A stretch of DNA of 31,932 nucleotides from a virus. The stretch covers positions 1 through 31,932 of the IMG/VR virus record IMGVR_UViG_3300009537_000095; one strand, written 5' to 3'. A model generated the notes under the pieces. It worked only from the letters and a program-made list of their open reading frames with translations. It was not told the DNA's origin and did not search any database. Positions 16,046 through 23,023 of this stretch are shown here, one piece after another. Position 1 is the stretch's first letter. Every line of letters starts with the position of its first letter. Made by a program: the position numbers and the translations under genes.

Positions 16046-17443
16046 ATGCGAAAAGCCGTTACCGCTGCCTTCCTGGCGTTGGCCGCAACTCTCGCCTACG
16101 CACAAATTTTCTACGTCGAGAACGTCGTGGCCGGCGCAGCCGGCGCGGCTGTTCCAACGCTCTCGAATTTCGCCGCCGCCCGCGCGGTTACGATCAACAC
16201 GGCAGACGCCACAAACACCGTGTACGTCCGCTTTGATCGCGACTACCTCCTCGATGGTGAGTTCGAAGACTCCGTACAAGACATCCAAGCCGCAGACGAC
16301 CCGCGCTCCGCGGGTGAGGATCCAGTCCTCGGCGCGGGCCACACGGACGCATGGGACGAAGACGGCGAGCTCCTCACTTGGGGGTACACCGAAGTCGCCG
16401 CGGACGCCGATATCGAAGTCGAGACGACCAACGTTCTCTACGGATATTCGTCGCTCCGGTTCGACGCCGAGGACATGGTTCAGCTCGTTGCCAACGAGGA
16501 CTTCGAGGCCGCGACGGGCGACGATTTCACGTCTTGGACCGAGAACGTCAATGCTGGCTCGGGCACGATCGAGAGCGACGAGGTTGGTCCCTACGAGGGC
16601 ACTATCGATGCGCTCCTGACCGGCGGCTCTGCTCACGTGGATCTCACGTCCGCCACGATTACAGTCACCGCGTCCACGGAATACGTGCTCAGCATCTGGG
16701 GGCACAACGCCGCTGCGGATGACGTGTGCGTTGCCCGAGTTCAAGAGGCTACGGGCGGGACCGACTACCTTCAGGCCGACGGCTCCTGGGCTGCTGGCGA
16801 AGTCGATCTCGGAGAGGCCACGTTCGACGACTCGACCACGGTCTATCAGCAATACGTTAACACGTTCACGACCGATACCGGAATCACCGGAATCACGGTG
16901 TCCCTACACGCGGACGTGACGGGCGATATTTGCAGCTTCGACGCGGTCTCTCTCCACATCCAGCCCACTACCGAGATCACGGCGATATCCAAGGTGAAGC
17001 TGTACGACACGGTGGCCAACAGCTACGTGCTCTCGCTCGCCACAGATGCCGGCGCTACTGGCTCGGCAAGGCTTGAAATTCAGATCTCCGACCCGGGCAC
17101 CGCGGCTCCGTTGGTCCCGCAGTATTACACGGGCTCTGCCTGGTCGGCGACCGAGACGTGGATCTCGGTTCCCTACACGGCCACGTTGGCCCGCACGCAC
17201 GTTGCCTTCGAGGCGCGCACCGCGACCGGACATTTCGTCGTGGTTCGCATCCGTCCCGAGGTTCTCGGGGAGGACGAGGACATATACCTGGACGCGGTCA
17301 TGCTCACAGGGGCGGCTCTGTCCACTAACGCATTTCTTTTGTCATCTACCCCGTTGAGGGTGGAGATCGCCCCAGGTGGTGGGCGGTTCTCCGTATCGGA
17401 CGACGGAAGCGGCACAATCGTTTCTTTCGCGGCCGAGCAATAA
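16046..17443 (+). CDS. Exported carbohydrate-binding-like protein with signal peptide
   Basis: 465 residues from the ATG at 16046; a TTG at 16010 in frame would bury the signal sequence. Residues 1-20 are a textbook Sec signal: basic start (MRK), hydrophobic core (AVTAAFLALAATL) and cleavage after AYA before Gln. The mature part has CBM4/9-like jelly-roll features: NEDFEAATGDDFTSWTENV, YVLSIWGHNAAADDVC, GITVSLHADVTGDICSFDAV. A second beta-rich half includes TGHFVVVRIRPEV and LRVEIAPGGGRFSVSDDG. Phage fibres normally lack signal peptides, so export by the host is a striking prediction. No catalytic residues recognised. Confidence 0.65.
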   Translation: MRKAVTAAFLALAATLAYAQIFYVENVVAGAAGAAVPTLSNFAAARAVTINTADATNTVYVRFDRDYLLDGEFEDSVQDIQAADDPRSAGEDPVLGAGHTDAWDEDGELLTWGYTEVAADADIEVETTNVLYGYSSLRFDAEDMVQLVANEDFEAATGDDFTSWTENVNAGSGTIESDEVGPYEGTIDALLTGGSAHVDLTSATITVTASTEYVLSIWGHNAAADDVCVARVQEATGGTDYLQADGSWAAGEVDLGEATFDDSTTVYQQYVNTFTTDTGITGITVSLHADVTGDICSFDAVSLHIQPTTEITAISKVKLYDTVANSYVLSLATDAGATGSARLEIQISDPGTAAPLVPQYYTGSAWSATETWISVPYTATLARTHVAFEARTATGHFVVVRIRPEVLGEDEDIYLDAVMLTGAALSTNAFLLSSTPLRVEIAPGGGRFSVSDDGSGTIVSFAAEQ

Positions 17444-17489
17444 CCGCCATTCCGAAGCGGACACGCAAATTGTGGAATCCTGTTAGTTG

Positions 17490-17497
17490 GTTTAAAC
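17490..17497. repeat. GTTTAAAC palindrome upstream of the holin-like gene
   Basis: Perfect copy in the 113-bp gap 17444-17556, about 60 bases before the ATG at 17557. The same gap holds ATTCCGAAGCGGA at 17449-17461. Confidence 0.8.
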
Positions 17498-17556
17498 AAA
17501 AAATCAAGGGCCGAGCCATCATGGTGATGGTTCGAAAGCTCTTGGAGGGAGACAAC

Positions 17557-17754
17557 ATGGCGTTTCTCAAGGGTCTCATTACTTCGAAAAAGCTCGGCGC
17601 GGTGATCGCCGGCATATTGACGGTTCTCCTCAAGAACCTTCTCGATCTGGATGACGCGACGGTTGCCAAGATCGTCGAGCTCATCATGGCCTACATCCTC
17701 GGCCAGTCCACCGTGGACTTCGCCCTGGCCTTCAAGGGCAACAAGAGAGCGTAG
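17557..17754 (+). CDS. Holin-like small membrane protein (65 aa)
   Basis: I chose the ATG at 17557, preceded by GGAGGGAG with a 5-base gap; in-frame upstream starts at 17521 (ATG) or 17470 (TTG) are possible but weaker. Sequence reads FLKGLITSKKLGAVIAGIL, a hydrophobic helix, then LDLDDATVAKIVELIMAYIL and GQSTVDFALAF. The order 'tSKK...a.i.gil..ll...l.l......i...i.aYilGQ..vDf' is common in small phage membrane proteins annotated near holins. It may permeabilise the membrane at lysis, but no endolysin lies next to it, so the role is tentative. Confidence 0.6.
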   Translation: MAFLKGLITSKKLGAVIAGILTVLLKNLLDLDDATVAKIVELIMAYILGQSTVDFALAFKGNKRA

Positions 17755-17758
17755 AACC

Positions 17759-18754
17759 ATGTCGAAGATATTCCACGGTGCGCTTGGTTGGATCGGCCTG
17801 GCGATCCTGGTGGCGGGAGCAGGATATAGTCAGATCTCCGGTCTCCCCGCGGACACGACGGTCAGGGTGGTGAACACCGCCCCGGCCAGCGGCAGCTATC
17901 CCGGCCAGATGATCGTGGTGTTGGGCACTACGGCCCGGGACGATCCGTCGGTTCAGGTGTGGAACGTTAACGATGGCGTCTGGGAGACCATTGGCGGAGA
18001 TGCCGCAGACCTGACCCCGGCAACGCTCACTACTACGGGTGACGTTACGGTTGGCGATCAACTCGTGTTGGACGATGGTACGGTTGACGCTCCGTCGTTC
18101 TACTTCGCCTCCAACGACAGAACCGGCCTCTATCGCGTCGCTGCCAACCAGGTGGGTATGGCCGTCAACGGCAGCCTGGTTCATCGATTCACGAACGCTC
18201 AGTTCTACTCCGCGCCTGGTACATTTGCGTTGCCCAGCCTCGCGCCAAACGATGATGGTAATACCGGCCTGTATTTCAACGGCGGCGCCATCTGTTCATC
18301 CACGGACAGCTTGGAAGGCTTGTGTTTCCGTGTCGAGAAAACCGTCCTCACGGCTGCCGAGGTTCAGGCTCTTCAGACGACGCCTATCAGCGTGACACAT
18401 ACACCGGCCGCCACCGAGGTAATTATTTTTCTCGGCGCCAAGATCATGCTGAACGCGGATGGCGCTGACGATTTTGCCGGAGTTGGCGCGGGCGAAGACC
18501 TGGTCATCCAGTACGAGACTAGCGGACTTGTGGTGAGCGCCGTCTGTGACACGGCCACGTGCATAGATCTTGACGCGGCCACGGCTGACAGCGGGTGGAT
18601 ACCGGCCCTCACTTCGGCTGGGTATTCCACGACCGCCAATCTCCAGAAGGCATTGCAAATCTCGGAAGACGGAGGCGGTGACGGGTTCACTGGTGGGGCG
18701 GACACCGATTTCGAGATCGTCGTCTACTACCTGGAGCAGACGCAAAACAACTAA
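17759..18754 (+). CDS. Fibre-like protein with N-terminal signal/anchor
   Basis: 331 residues from the ATG at 17759. Residues 5-25 are hydrophobic (HGALGWIGLAILVAGAGYS), a signal peptide or anchor. After this comes a low-complexity beta segment with VQVWNVNDGVWETIGG and LTTTGDVTVGDQLVLDDG. The fibre signature APSFYFASNDRTGLYR, NQVGMAVNGSLVHRF and GNTGLYFNGG follows; this 'd..TGly' repeat is typical of phage tail-fibre or chaperone-independent spike proteins. The C-terminus is a separate beta domain with EVIIFLGAKIMLNADG and DFEIVVYYLEQTQNN. An exported fibre is unusual. Confidence 0.65.
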   Translation: MSKIFHGALGWIGLAILVAGAGYSQISGLPADTTVRVVNTAPASGSYPGQMIVVLGTTARDDPSVQVWNVNDGVWETIGGDAADLTPATLTTTGDVTVGDQLVLDDGTVDAPSFYFASNDRTGLYRVAANQVGMAVNGSLVHRFTNAQFYSAPGTFALPSLAPNDDGNTGLYFNGGAICSSTDSLEGLCFRVEKTVLTAAEVQALQTTPISVTHTPAATEVIIFLGAKIMLNADGADDFAGVGAGEDLVIQYETSGLVVSAVCDTATCIDLDAATADSGWIPALTSAGYSTTANLQKALQISEDGGGDGFTGGADTDFEIVVYYLEQTQNN

Positions 18755-18772
18755 AGAGAAAGGCGGTTTCCG

Positions 18773-19384
18773 GTGAGGGTCTACGCTGCCGTTTTCGTCA
18801 TGGCCATATCGGCCTGCTCGGCGTGTTCTGGTCGTGCCACTTCCACAGAGCCCGACCCGGTTCCGCCGCCTCGGTTCGAGTCTATACACATGATCGGCCG
18901 GTTCGGCATGGCTCACGCCTGCCCCGTGAGCGGCATGATTCTCACCGCGGCCCATGTGGCGGAGAGTCACACGTACACTGGCGTAGTGCAAAAGTCGTAC
19001 GCCTATACCATAGGCGGGAGGGGCGGGTACATTTCCCCGATCTCGTCGTCCGCGTTCAGGGACCTGGCCGGCATGAGAGTTCAGAGCGGGGACATTCCAC
19101 CCATGAACACTCTGGCAGAGACTGCCGCTGCCCAGGGCGACACTGTTTACTGGCGCGAGTGGGATCTACAAAACAGAGTGGGCCGGCTTGAGCTTCGCAA
19201 GGGTGAGGTATCAGAACCTCCGGAAGCCGGTCACTTCGCCTTTCTTCCGTCGCCAACTCCCGGGGCCAGCGGCGGCTGCGTCTTTAACGAGGCCGGCGAC
19301 GTTGTTGGTATCTTGGTTTGGTCTGTGGGTATTACAAAACATGTCGGCTTTGCAGTTGACATCACTGGAGACTGGTCGCCTTGA
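18773..19384 (+). CDS. Trypsin-like serine protease, predicted lipoprotein
   Basis: 203 residues from a GTG at 18773. The N-terminus MRVYAAVFVMAISAC matches a lipoprotein signal, with lipobox I-S-A-C giving Cys15 (a second Cys at 18). The S1-family triad is visible: GMILTAAH with His61, FRDLAG with Asp97, and TPGASGGCV with Ser166. The family is usually over 200 residues, and here it is compact. It would act outside the cytoplasm, on the membrane side. Possible roles are processing virion or surface proteins, aiding lysis, or superinfection exclusion; none is shown. Its TGA overlaps the TTG start of the next gene. Confidence 0.75.
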   Translation: MRVYAAVFVMAISACSACSGRATSTEPDPVPPPRFESIHMIGRFGMAHACPVSGMILTAAHVAESHTYTGVVQKSYAYTIGGRGGYISPISSSAFRDLAGMRVQSGDIPPMNTLAETAAAQGDTVYWREWDLQNRVGRLELRKGEVSEPPEAGHFAFLPSPTPGASGGCVFNEAGDVVGILVWSVGITKHVGFAVDITGDWSP

Positions 19385-20022
19385 CGTTGCCATCCGATCC
19401 AAAGAAAAGAAAAAACATACCAATCACCACAGGGGTTCTGGACTATTTTCCTGATGCCATTGCAGCCGTAGCGGAAGTGAGTATGGTCGGCAACGAGCAG
19501 CATAACCCTGGAGAGACGCTGCACTGGTCAAGGGGAAAAAGCACCGACCACGCCGACTGTGTGGCGAGGCATCTTGTCGACAGGGGGTCACTGGACGATG
19601 ACGGGATGCGCCATTCGGCCAAGATGGCCTGGCGATCGCTGGCGCTACTACAACTGGAGATAGAGCAAGATGGGCGCACTGAAATACGGAACGGAGATTC
19701 GGGAGGCGGCGGGCAAGCTGCGTGCGAACGGGTTTACGTACCGGGAGATAGCGGACAAGTTGTCTGTTCCGGCGTCAACGATCCGCGAGTGGCCGAATAT
19801 GGCAGACCGGCCTCAGCAGGCGATTTCCGCTATATCTCCGGAGGACGCAAAGCAGATGTTGCGTCACCAGGAGGAGCTGGCGCGGGCCCGGGAAGAAACC
19901 TTCCGATGGAAGAGGCTATACGCCACCGTGGATCAGGAGTTCAGGGAACTAAGGGCTTACTCTGGCTTATCGGAGAGGGCGAGGACGCCGGAGATCATCA
20001 CGATCAGCAAGAGGGCCCCTAG
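19381..20022 (+). CDS. DUF5664 protein (dATP/dGTP diphosphohydrolase-type), with long overlap into next gene
   Basis: TTG start overlapping the protease stop (TTGA). Residues ~13-97 match DUF5664: PITTGVLDYFPDAIAAVAEV, VGNEQHNPGETLHWSRGKS, DHADCVARHL, HSAKMAWRSLALLQLEIEQ. From memory, this family is annotated as the N-terminal domain of a phage dATP/dGTP diphosphohydrolase and is related to MazG-like enzymes that shape nucleotide pools. The domain ends where the next gene begins (19670), but this frame runs on for 353 bases without a stop. The overprinted Gly-rich tail of ~117 residues looks non-conserved. A lost stop, a sequence error or true overlap are the options. Confidence 0.7.
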   Translation: MTLPSDPKKRKNIPITTGVLDYFPDAIAAVAEVSMVGNEQHNPGETLHWSRGKSTDHADCVARHLVDRGSLDDDGMRHSAKMAWRSLALLQLEIEQDGRTEIRNGDSGGGGQAACERVYVPGDSGQVVCSGVNDPRVAEYGRPASAGDFRYISGGRKADVASPGGAGAGPGRNLPMEEAIRHRGSGVQGTKGLLWLIGEGEDAGDHHDQQEGP

Positions 20023-20848
20023 CGAGGACACCGAGGCGATTGCCACCATGATCGCCTCCGACTGGCACGTTGAGGAAATTGTCAGGAGCGAGACGGTCAA
20101 TGGCCTCAACGAGTACAATCCAGAGATCGCCGAGAAGAGAGCCCAGGCGTTCTTTCGTAACGGTCTACGGCTTCTGGATATCTGTCGGCGGGACGTGGAC
20201 GTTACGACACTCGTCTTGCCGCTTCTGGGCGACTTTATCACCAACGAGCTCCACGAGGACAGCGTTGAAAGCAATGCAATGGCCCCGATCGACGCAATGG
20301 TTTTCGCCCAGGAGCTCATCGCCAGCGGCATTACTTTTCTGCTGAAGAACTTTGACGGGCCGATAGTTGTGCCGTGTCACTCTGGCAACCACGGGCGCGT
20401 CACGAAGCGGGTTCACGGGGCCATGGAGCACGGGCACTCGTTGGAGTACTTTATGTACCGCAACCTGGCGAGCTTCTTCAAGGGCGAAAATCGGGTCACC
20501 TTTCACGTGCATCAGTCGTACCACTCCTACATCGACTATTTCGATCTGACCGTACGCATGCACCATGGGCACGCCACCAGATACCATGGCGGAGTTGGAG
20601 GTTTATACATTCCGGTCAATAAGGCGATCGCGCAATGGAACAAGGCCAACCCCGCCGATCTCGACCTGTTCGGCCACTTCCATCAGGCCAAGGACGGGGG
20701 CAACTTCCTGTCCAATGGGTCGCTGATTGGCTACTCCGATTTCGGCATTCGTATCAAGGCGGACTATGAGGTTCCGAGGCAGCAGTTTTTCTTGGTGGAT
20801 TCGAAGCGCGGTCGCACCATCACGGCGCCCATTCTGGTGGAGGAATGA
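19670..20848 (+). CDS. HTH-metallophosphoesterase fusion protein
   Basis: 392 residues. Residues 8-41 form a helix-turn-helix of the homeodomain/transposase type (LRANGFTYREIADKLSVPA then STIREW). Residues ~60-95 are a charged helix. From 128 a calcineurin-like phosphoesterase fold shows all metal ligands: SDWH (Asp131, His133), LGD (Asp188), SGNHGR (Asn240, His241), MHHGH (about 298-301) and LFGHFH near the end. Such enzymes cleave phosphodiesters, often DNA; the HTH suggests DNA targeting. Fusion of the two is the notable point. The start lies at the end of the upstream DUF5664 domain; the ATGA end overlaps the next gene. Confidence 0.75.
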   Translation: MGALKYGTEIREAAGKLRANGFTYREIADKLSVPASTIREWPNMADRPQQAISAISPEDAKQMLRHQEELARAREETFRWKRLYATVDQEFRELRAYSGLSERARTPEIITISKRAPSEDTEAIATMIASDWHVEEIVRSETVNGLNEYNPEIAEKRAQAFFRNGLRLLDICRRDVDVTTLVLPLLGDFITNELHEDSVESNAMAPIDAMVFAQELIASGITFLLKNFDGPIVVPCHSGNHGRVTKRVHGAMEHGHSLEYFMYRNLASFFKGENRVTFHVHQSYHSYIDYFDLTVRMHHGHATRYHGGVGGLYIPVNKAIAQWNKANPADLDLFGHFHQAKDGGNFLSNGSLIGYSDFGIRIKADYEVPRQQFFLVDSKRGRTITAPILVEE

Positions 20849-21075
20849 AGCTCTTCGAGGCGGTGTTTTACGCTGCTATCATTGTCTGCGGTTACTTCGC
20901 CGCCCAGACCGACAAGCGCACCCCGTACCCGGTGGATATGTGTCTCGTCAAGAGCAATCCCGCGACCGGTGAGGATATGACGACCAGCGTCTGGTCGGAC
21001 CAGGTCGAGAAATTCAAGAAAAAATACCCGGGATCCTATTGCGGTAAGTGCGGGAAAGAACGAAAGTGCCCTTGA
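20845..21075 (+). CDS. Small Cys-rich protein with hydrophobic N-terminus (76 aa)
   Basis: ATGA overlap with the phosphoesterase. An N-terminal hydrophobic segment (VFYAAIIVCGYFAA) may be a signal or membrane anchor. The C-terminus has SYCGKCGKERKC, a CxxC-containing, zinc-ribbon-like or disulfide cluster. No family recognised. The stop codon overlaps the -35 box of the promoter at 21072. Confidence 0.55.
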   Translation: MKLFEAVFYAAIIVCGYFAAQTDKRTPYPVDMCLVKSNPATGEDMTTSVWSDQVEKFKKKYPGSYCGKCGKERKCP

Positions 21076-21100
21076 CTTTTCGTTAACTGGCGGCTATCAT
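21072..21100 (+). promoter_or_regulatory. Sigma70-type promoter for the small early-type operon
   Basis: TTGACT at 21072-21077, a 17-base spacer, and TATCAT at 21095-21100: five of six bases at -35 and four of six at -10, at ideal spacing. It lies in the only non-coding gap of this part (52 bp) and 28 bases ahead of the ATG at 21128, which has AGGAGG at 21116-21121. GTTAAC occurs inside the spacer. A regulator site is not evident. Confidence 0.7.
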
Positions 21101-21127
21101 CATTTTAGATTTCCCAGGAGGAAAAAT

Positions 21128-21388
21128 ATGGACCGACCTGCCAACCTTCAGCCCACCGAGCATCACGTCAGATCGAGCCGCGCTACAATCGTGGACATCG
21201 CGGAGTTCGTTCTGTCGCGCGATCAGGCCGACATGGTCGGCAACGCGGGCCTATGGAAAGGGCTTGTCGACCGACTGGCGCAGTACACTCTGCAAGCGGA
21301 GTATGCTCGGAATGCGATGACCATGAGAGATACGAGGATGCGCCTAGATCAAGGCGAGGACGCACCTATAGAGAGAGAGGCACAATGA
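21128..21388 (+). CDS. Hypothetical protein, first gene after the promoter (86 aa)
   Basis: ATG with a strong ribosome-binding site (AGGAGG, six bases upstream), placed right after the sigma70-type promoter, so probably well expressed early after infection. The middle is helical (TIVDIAEFVLSRDQADMVG, WKGLVDRLAQYTLQAEYA) and the C-terminus acidic (LDQGEDAPIEREAQ). No family recognised. ATGA overlap with the next gene. Confidence 0.6.
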   Translation: MDRPANLQPTEHHVRSSRATIVDIAEFVLSRDQADMVGNAGLWKGLVDRLAQYTLQAEYARNAMTMRDTRMRLDQGEDAPIEREAQ

Positions 21389-21546
21389 AACCAAAGAGAC
21401 ATCTGATCGGGGTAAGGGTGGCGGTGAGTCTCCACCGGAGAGCGCTAGCGCTGTCGAAGAGGGAGACCGAAGCGGGTCGTAGGCTGACCGTAGCCGAGAT
21501 CTACGAAGCGGCTCTCAGGGCATTTCTGGCCAGCGCGGGCCAGTAG
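21385..21546 (+). CDS. RHH-like small DNA-binding protein (53 aa)
   Basis: ATG at 21385 overlaps the upstream stop (ATGA); a longer frame from 21253 only duplicates the overlapping gene. The protein reads IGVRVAVSLHRRALALSK, then RRLTVAEIYEAALRAFLA. The beta strand (GVRVAVSL), helix and helix order fits a ribbon-helix-helix repressor. Such small proteins often autoregulate early phage promoters, and this one lies in the operon of the promoter at 21072. Size and pattern support this moderately. Confidence 0.55.
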   Translation: MKPKRHLIGVRVAVSLHRRALALSKRETEAGRRLTVAEIYEAALRAFLASAGQ

Positions 21547-21557
21547 GGGGTACAGCA

Positions 21558-21899
21558 GTGGCAGAAAAAGCAACGTTCATTGACATCGGTGCGCTCTGGC
21601 GCAGGGACTCGGGGAAGTCGCGGGCCAGTGGGTTACTTGACCTGGCCGAGGTGGAGAAGCTCCTGAGGGCCCTGCCCGATGAGAACAAGGCTCGCATCTT
21701 CTTGTCCGACAACAAGAGCAGCCACGAGCGCGCTCCTGACTTCCGCATTACGGCGGTCTACGGTGGCGAGGACTACCGGCAAAAGAAAGAGGGGTCTCGC
21801 GGCGGGCGTGATAGCTCGCGCAGGGAGAGGCGCGACCGGGACGAGCAGACGAGGTTATTCCAGGGTGCGCGAGACGACGACGAGGAGGTTCCCTTTTAG
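21558..21899 (+). CDS. DUF736-like protein with SSB-like acidic C-terminal tip
   Basis: 113 residues from a GTG at 21558. Residues 5-66 fit the DUF736-like pattern: FIDIGALWRRDSGKS, SGLLDL, KARIFLSDNKSS and PDFRITAV. The linker is Arg/Asp-rich and probably disordered, and the protein ends DDDEEVPF. That closely resembles the acidic tip with terminal Pro-Phe of bacterial SSB proteins, which recruits repair and replication enzymes. Inference: a small replication accessory that uses host or phage SSB partners. No clear OB-fold signature, so ssDNA binding is not established. Confidence 0.6.
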   Translation: MAEKATFIDIGALWRRDSGKSRASGLLDLAEVEKLLRALPDENKARIFLSDNKSSHERAPDFRITAVYGGEDYRQKKEGSRGGRDSSRRERRDRDEQTRLFQGARDDDEEVPF

Positions 21900-21925
21900 G
21901 AGGGTGCCCCTACCAGTGTTCAAGC

Positions 21926-22150
21926 ATGGACATCAAGCTCGGTCAGACCATGGTAGGTGGATGGGTCGCTACGATGGACGGTCAGGCGGTAGTAGGAGAT
22001 TCATCGGCGGGGGCCATGAGGGCCCTCTACCGCCGGACTGACCACAAGGATCTCGTGGCCCAGGCAGGTAAGGACGTTCTTTTCTTCTTGGAGTGGATCG
22101 ATGGCATCCAGGAGTCTACGGCAGAGAGACAAGGTCGGAAACCTTGGTAA
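21926..22150 (+). CDS. Hypothetical protein (74 aa)
   Basis: ATG at 21926 after a 26-base gap that holds AGGAGGG (near 21898-21904) too far away to be a good ribosome-binding site. Sequence begins MDIKLGQTMVGGWVATMDGQ and continues with a helical segment containing LFFLEWIDGIQES. No family recognised. Its end overlaps the next frame by 50 bases, so one of the two starts may be wrong. Confidence 0.5.
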   Translation: MDIKLGQTMVGGWVATMDGQAVVGDSSAGAMRALYRRTDHKDLVAQAGKDVLFFLEWIDGIQESTAERQGRKPW

Positions 22151-22319
22151 ATGGACATGGTATTGCACCTCCTGCTGGGAGCACATGACCGGCTTCGCCG
22201 AGGCTGAAGACGCCCGCAGTGACGGGCGCAGCCACAAGACCAAGAAGCCCGGCCACGTCGTCAGCGTCACTCGCAAGCTCAGGAACCAAAACGAGCAGCC
22301 GTACTTAGAGAAGCTGTAA
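22101..22319 (+). CDS. Small CxxC protein (72 aa)
   Basis: The only in-frame start is the ATG at 22101, which overlaps the previous gene by 50 bases. WTWYCTSCWEHMTGFAEAED contains one CxxC pair, and SHKTKKPGHVVSVTRKL follows. The layout 'CxxC ... H ... GH.v' resembles small zinc-binding phage and actinobacterial proteins, but I cannot name the family. Possible nucleic-acid or protein-binding adaptor. Confidence 0.5.
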   Translation: MASRSLRQRDKVGNLGKWTWYCTSCWEHMTGFAEAEDARSDGRSHKTKKPGHVVSVTRKLRNQNEQPYLEKL

Positions 22320-22330
22320 AGGGGGAGTAC

Positions 22331-23023
22331 ATGAGCGGTCGGCTAACAACAAGGCCCAAACCCATCCTAGCGTGGCACTTTCTTTCCGATCGCGGGAAAT
22401 TGCGCTATGGCACTCGCAGAAAAGTCAAGGTAGGGAAGACCTATCAAGCTAAAGGCCCATTGGTAATATGCAGAAATGGGATGCATGCCAGCGAGCGAGT
22501 AATTGATGCACTCGCTTATGCCCCCGGTGCCATTGTTTGTCGGGTGGAGCTGTCTGGCGAAATCCTACGTGGCCCTGACAAATTGTGCGCTCGCAGGCGG
22601 AAAGTGACAGCCATGGCAGATGCCACGCGCGAATTGCACTTGTTCGCAATTTGGTGTGCGCGACGGGCTCTCAAGGCGGCCAGGGTTACAGATGAGCGAT
22701 CTTGGAATGCCCTGAAGGTAAAGCGGCGGTGGCTAGATGGCAAGGCCACAGGTGCCGAGTTGGTTGCTGCCTGGTATGCCGCCAAGGCTGCCGCCAGGGA
22801 TGCCGCCAGGGATGCCGCCAGGGATGCCTCCAGGGCTGCCGCATGGTCTGCCGCCAAGGCTGCCGCCAGGGATGCCGCCTGGGATGCCGCCTGGGATGCC
22901 TCCAGGACTGCTAGGGCTGGTACCAAGAAGGTTGCTGCCTTGATGGCTATCCAGGCTGCCCAGAACAAGGAACTAGAACGAAGACTCAATCGACTACTCA
23001 ACCAAACCGAAGCCAAGAGATGA
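22331..23023 (+). CDS. DUF7666-like protein with Ala-rich tandem-repeat helix
   Basis: 230 residues; ATG preceded by GGGGGAG. The N-terminal ~100 residues ([53 protein letters not shown]) match the phage/bacterial family whose core reads '...G.f.l..GlHa...'. Residues ~149-192 consist of 11 four-residue units ([12 protein letters not shown]) encoded by a 12-bp tandem repeat. These should form a long, alternating charged/Ala helix. The C-terminus is a further helix ([16 protein letters not shown]). Function of the family is unknown to me. The stop overlaps the start of a small gene at 23020. Confidence 0.65.
   Translation: MSGRLTTRPKPILAWHFLSDRGKLRYGTRRKVKVGKTYQAKGPLVICRNGMHASERVIDALAYAPGAIVCRVELSGEILRGPDKLCARRRKVTAMADATRELHLFAIWCARRALKAARVTDERSWNALKVKRRWLDGKATGAELVAAWYAAKAAARDAARDAARDASRAAAWSAAKAAARDAAWDAAWDASRTARAGTKKVAALMAIQAAQNKELERRLNRLLNQTEAKR
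22775..22906 (+). repeat. 12-bp tandem repeat, 11 units, coding
   Basis: Imperfect units of type GATGCCGCCAGG (variants with AAG or TGG ends, and GCT/TAT/TCT first codons) run head to tail for 132 bp. The unit length keeps the reading frame and gives Ala-rich tetrapeptides. Copy number could vary by slippage. Confidence 0.85.

Noticed and set aside
15998-16852. Reverse 284-residue frame over the signal-peptide protein
   Set aside because: Composition is Arg/Val/Gly-rich as in shadows of GC-rich genes; the forward protein has a clear signal peptide and beta domain pattern.
22775-22906. Tandem repeat as a CRISPR array
   Set aside because: Units are 12 bp, contiguous and in frame with no spacers.
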